Part shown: positions 6,174 to 6,872 of the stretch, in pieces
Position numbering within the stretch: the first letter of the stretch is position 1
Layout: each line of letters starts with the position of its first letter
Assembly: GCA_015062085.1 (NCBI GenBank)
Contig: SUVI01000179.1
Span: 1-6,872, forward strand
DNA: 6,872 nucleotides
Direction: 5' to 3'
DNA from: Planctomycetaceae bacterium
GTDB lineage: Bacteria > Planctomycetota > Planctomycetia > Pirellulales > Thermoguttaceae
The notes under the pieces: model-generated
Seen by the model: the letters and a program-made list of their open reading frames with translations, nothing else
Databases searched by the model: none
Told to the model about the DNA's origin: nothing
Translations under genes and position numbers: made by a program

Positions 6174-6863
6174 TTAGGCTCTTTTTTCGCCGACGCCGCA
6201 GAGCCAGCCGTTTGGGGTGTCATGGACCAGGGCCGTGATGGAAAATCCGCTGCGTGTGAGCAGTGCGTGAAGTTCTTCCGGGGTTGGACAGTACATTTCC
6301 AGCCGGCGTGCGATCTCGGCATGGCGTTCACTCATGGAGCCGCCGACCATTTCCAGCACGGTCATGAAACAGCCTCCCGGTTTCAAAACACGGAGAATTT
6401 CCGCGAGATCTTTTTCCGGTTCCGGCCAGAAGTAGAGACTTTCGACGGAGAATACCGTGTCGAAAAACGCGTCGGGAAACGGCAGTTCGGAAACGCCGCC
6501 GCAGTGGAATTTCATGCGTCCGGATGAGACCGTTTCTGCGTTGAGCCTTTCTGCGGACTGGATCGCGAGCGGTGAGACATCGCAGCCGAAAAACTGGGCG
6601 TCAGGGTAGCGTTCCGCGAGTTTTTTCAGTGCCGCACCGCCTCCGCAGCCAACGTCGAGGACGGTTTGACCGAATTTCGAAACGTGCGAGAATCCCCACT
6701 CTGTGAGCCGTGCGTGGGACCGGTTCATCCCTTCGATCATTTGTGTGCCGAGTGCGCCTTCCGGGAATCGGGCATTGCGGATGAGATCAAAATCAATTGG
6801 TTTTTCCATCGTCTTTTTCTCGTCTGGTTTTTGAGGAAACATTGGGGACGTTTTTGAGTCCAT
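6174..6863 (-). CDS. Class I SAM-dependent methyltransferase (Methyltransf_11/UbiE-like)
   Basis: From the first ATG the protein has 229 residues. It has a seven-strand Rossmann-type methyltransferase core: motif I VLDVGCGGG (68-76) for S-adenosylmethionine, the acidic end of strand 2 in GCDVSPLAI (D95), PFPDAFFDTVFSVESLYFW (128-146) covering motif II/III, and RVLKPGG (158-164). No signal peptide or membrane segment is seen, so it should act in the cytoplasm. The substrate cannot be told; small-molecule methyltransferases of this type are very diverse. The start is uncertain. ATGs at 6863, 6842 and 6809 are all in frame; the first 18 residues are hydrophilic and outside the core, and the window edge hides the upstream region of the first ATG. 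It converges on the regulator gene. A small AACTG/CAGTT hairpin followed by TTTT on the minus strand (6136 down to 6122) could serve as a weak terminator. Confidence 0.88.
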   Translation of the reverse strand: MDSKTSPMFPQKPDEKKTMEKPIDFDLIRNARFPEGALGTQMIEGMNRSHARLTEWGFSHVSKFGQTVLDVGCGGGAALKKLAERYPDAQFFGCDVSPLAIQSAERLNAETVSSGRMKFHCGGVSELPFPDAFFDTVFSVESLYFWPEPEKDLAEILRVLKPGGCFMTVLEMVGGSMSERHAEIARRLEMYCPTPEELHALLTRSGFSITALVHDTPNGWLCGVGEKRA

Positions 6864-6872
6864 TTCCGATTT

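Noticed and set aside
5438..6331. 297-residue minus-strand open frame across the intergenic region
   Set aside because: Overlaps the regulator on the opposite strand and the methyltransferase in another frame; no domain and no ribosome site seen.

Overview
The window holds three complete or nearly complete protein genes and one gene cut by the left edge. The gene set suggests a bacterium of the PVC superphylum, most likely a planctomycete. The pointers are a secreted alpha/beta-hydrolase fused to a DUF1080/3-keto-disaccharide-hydrolase domain, an FHA-GAF-AAA+ sigma-54 activator without a receiver domain, and a TMEM43-family membrane protein. Coding GC is moderate and the intergenic DNA is AT-rich with many T tracts. 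The phylum is inferred from family distribution, not from a marker gene.

Layout. 1-835, minus strand: TMEM43-family protein, open at the left edge, whose visible C-terminal part is an in-phase 33-bp (11-residue) Ala/Pro repeat. 836-1369: AT-rich divergent intergenic region ending in a strong sigma-70-type promoter. 1370-3304, plus: secreted two-domain hydrolase, followed by a very long imperfect hairpin that probably terminates it. 3370-3668: a second promoter of almost the same design and a roughly 200-nt leader with a 13-bp tandem repeat and nested inverted repeats. 3669-5810, plus: sigma-54-dependent regulator. 5811-6173: convergent intergenic region filled by a roughly 270-bp imperfect inverted-repeat element with a perfect 18-bp palindrome at its centre and possible flanking direct repeats. 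6174-6863, minus: class I SAM-dependent methyltransferase.

How the parts relate. The two plus-strand genes each have their own promoter and are separated by a terminator-like hairpin, so they are probably not one operon, although the near-identical promoters could give them similar basal expression. The regulator has an intact GAFTGA loop and Fis-type DNA-binding helix, so it should activate sigma-54 promoters in response to a phosphoprotein (FHA) or small-molecule (GAF) signal; no target promoter was recognised here. The membrane protein and the methyltransferase look functionally independent of the other two genes.

The most unusual non-coding signals are the inverted-repeat element at 5861-6160, the structured leader before the regulator, and a strong context rule for isoleucine codons: ATC after G and mostly ATT otherwise, which makes GATC roughly three times as frequent as expected. 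No RNA gene, CRISPR array or complete insertion sequence was seen.
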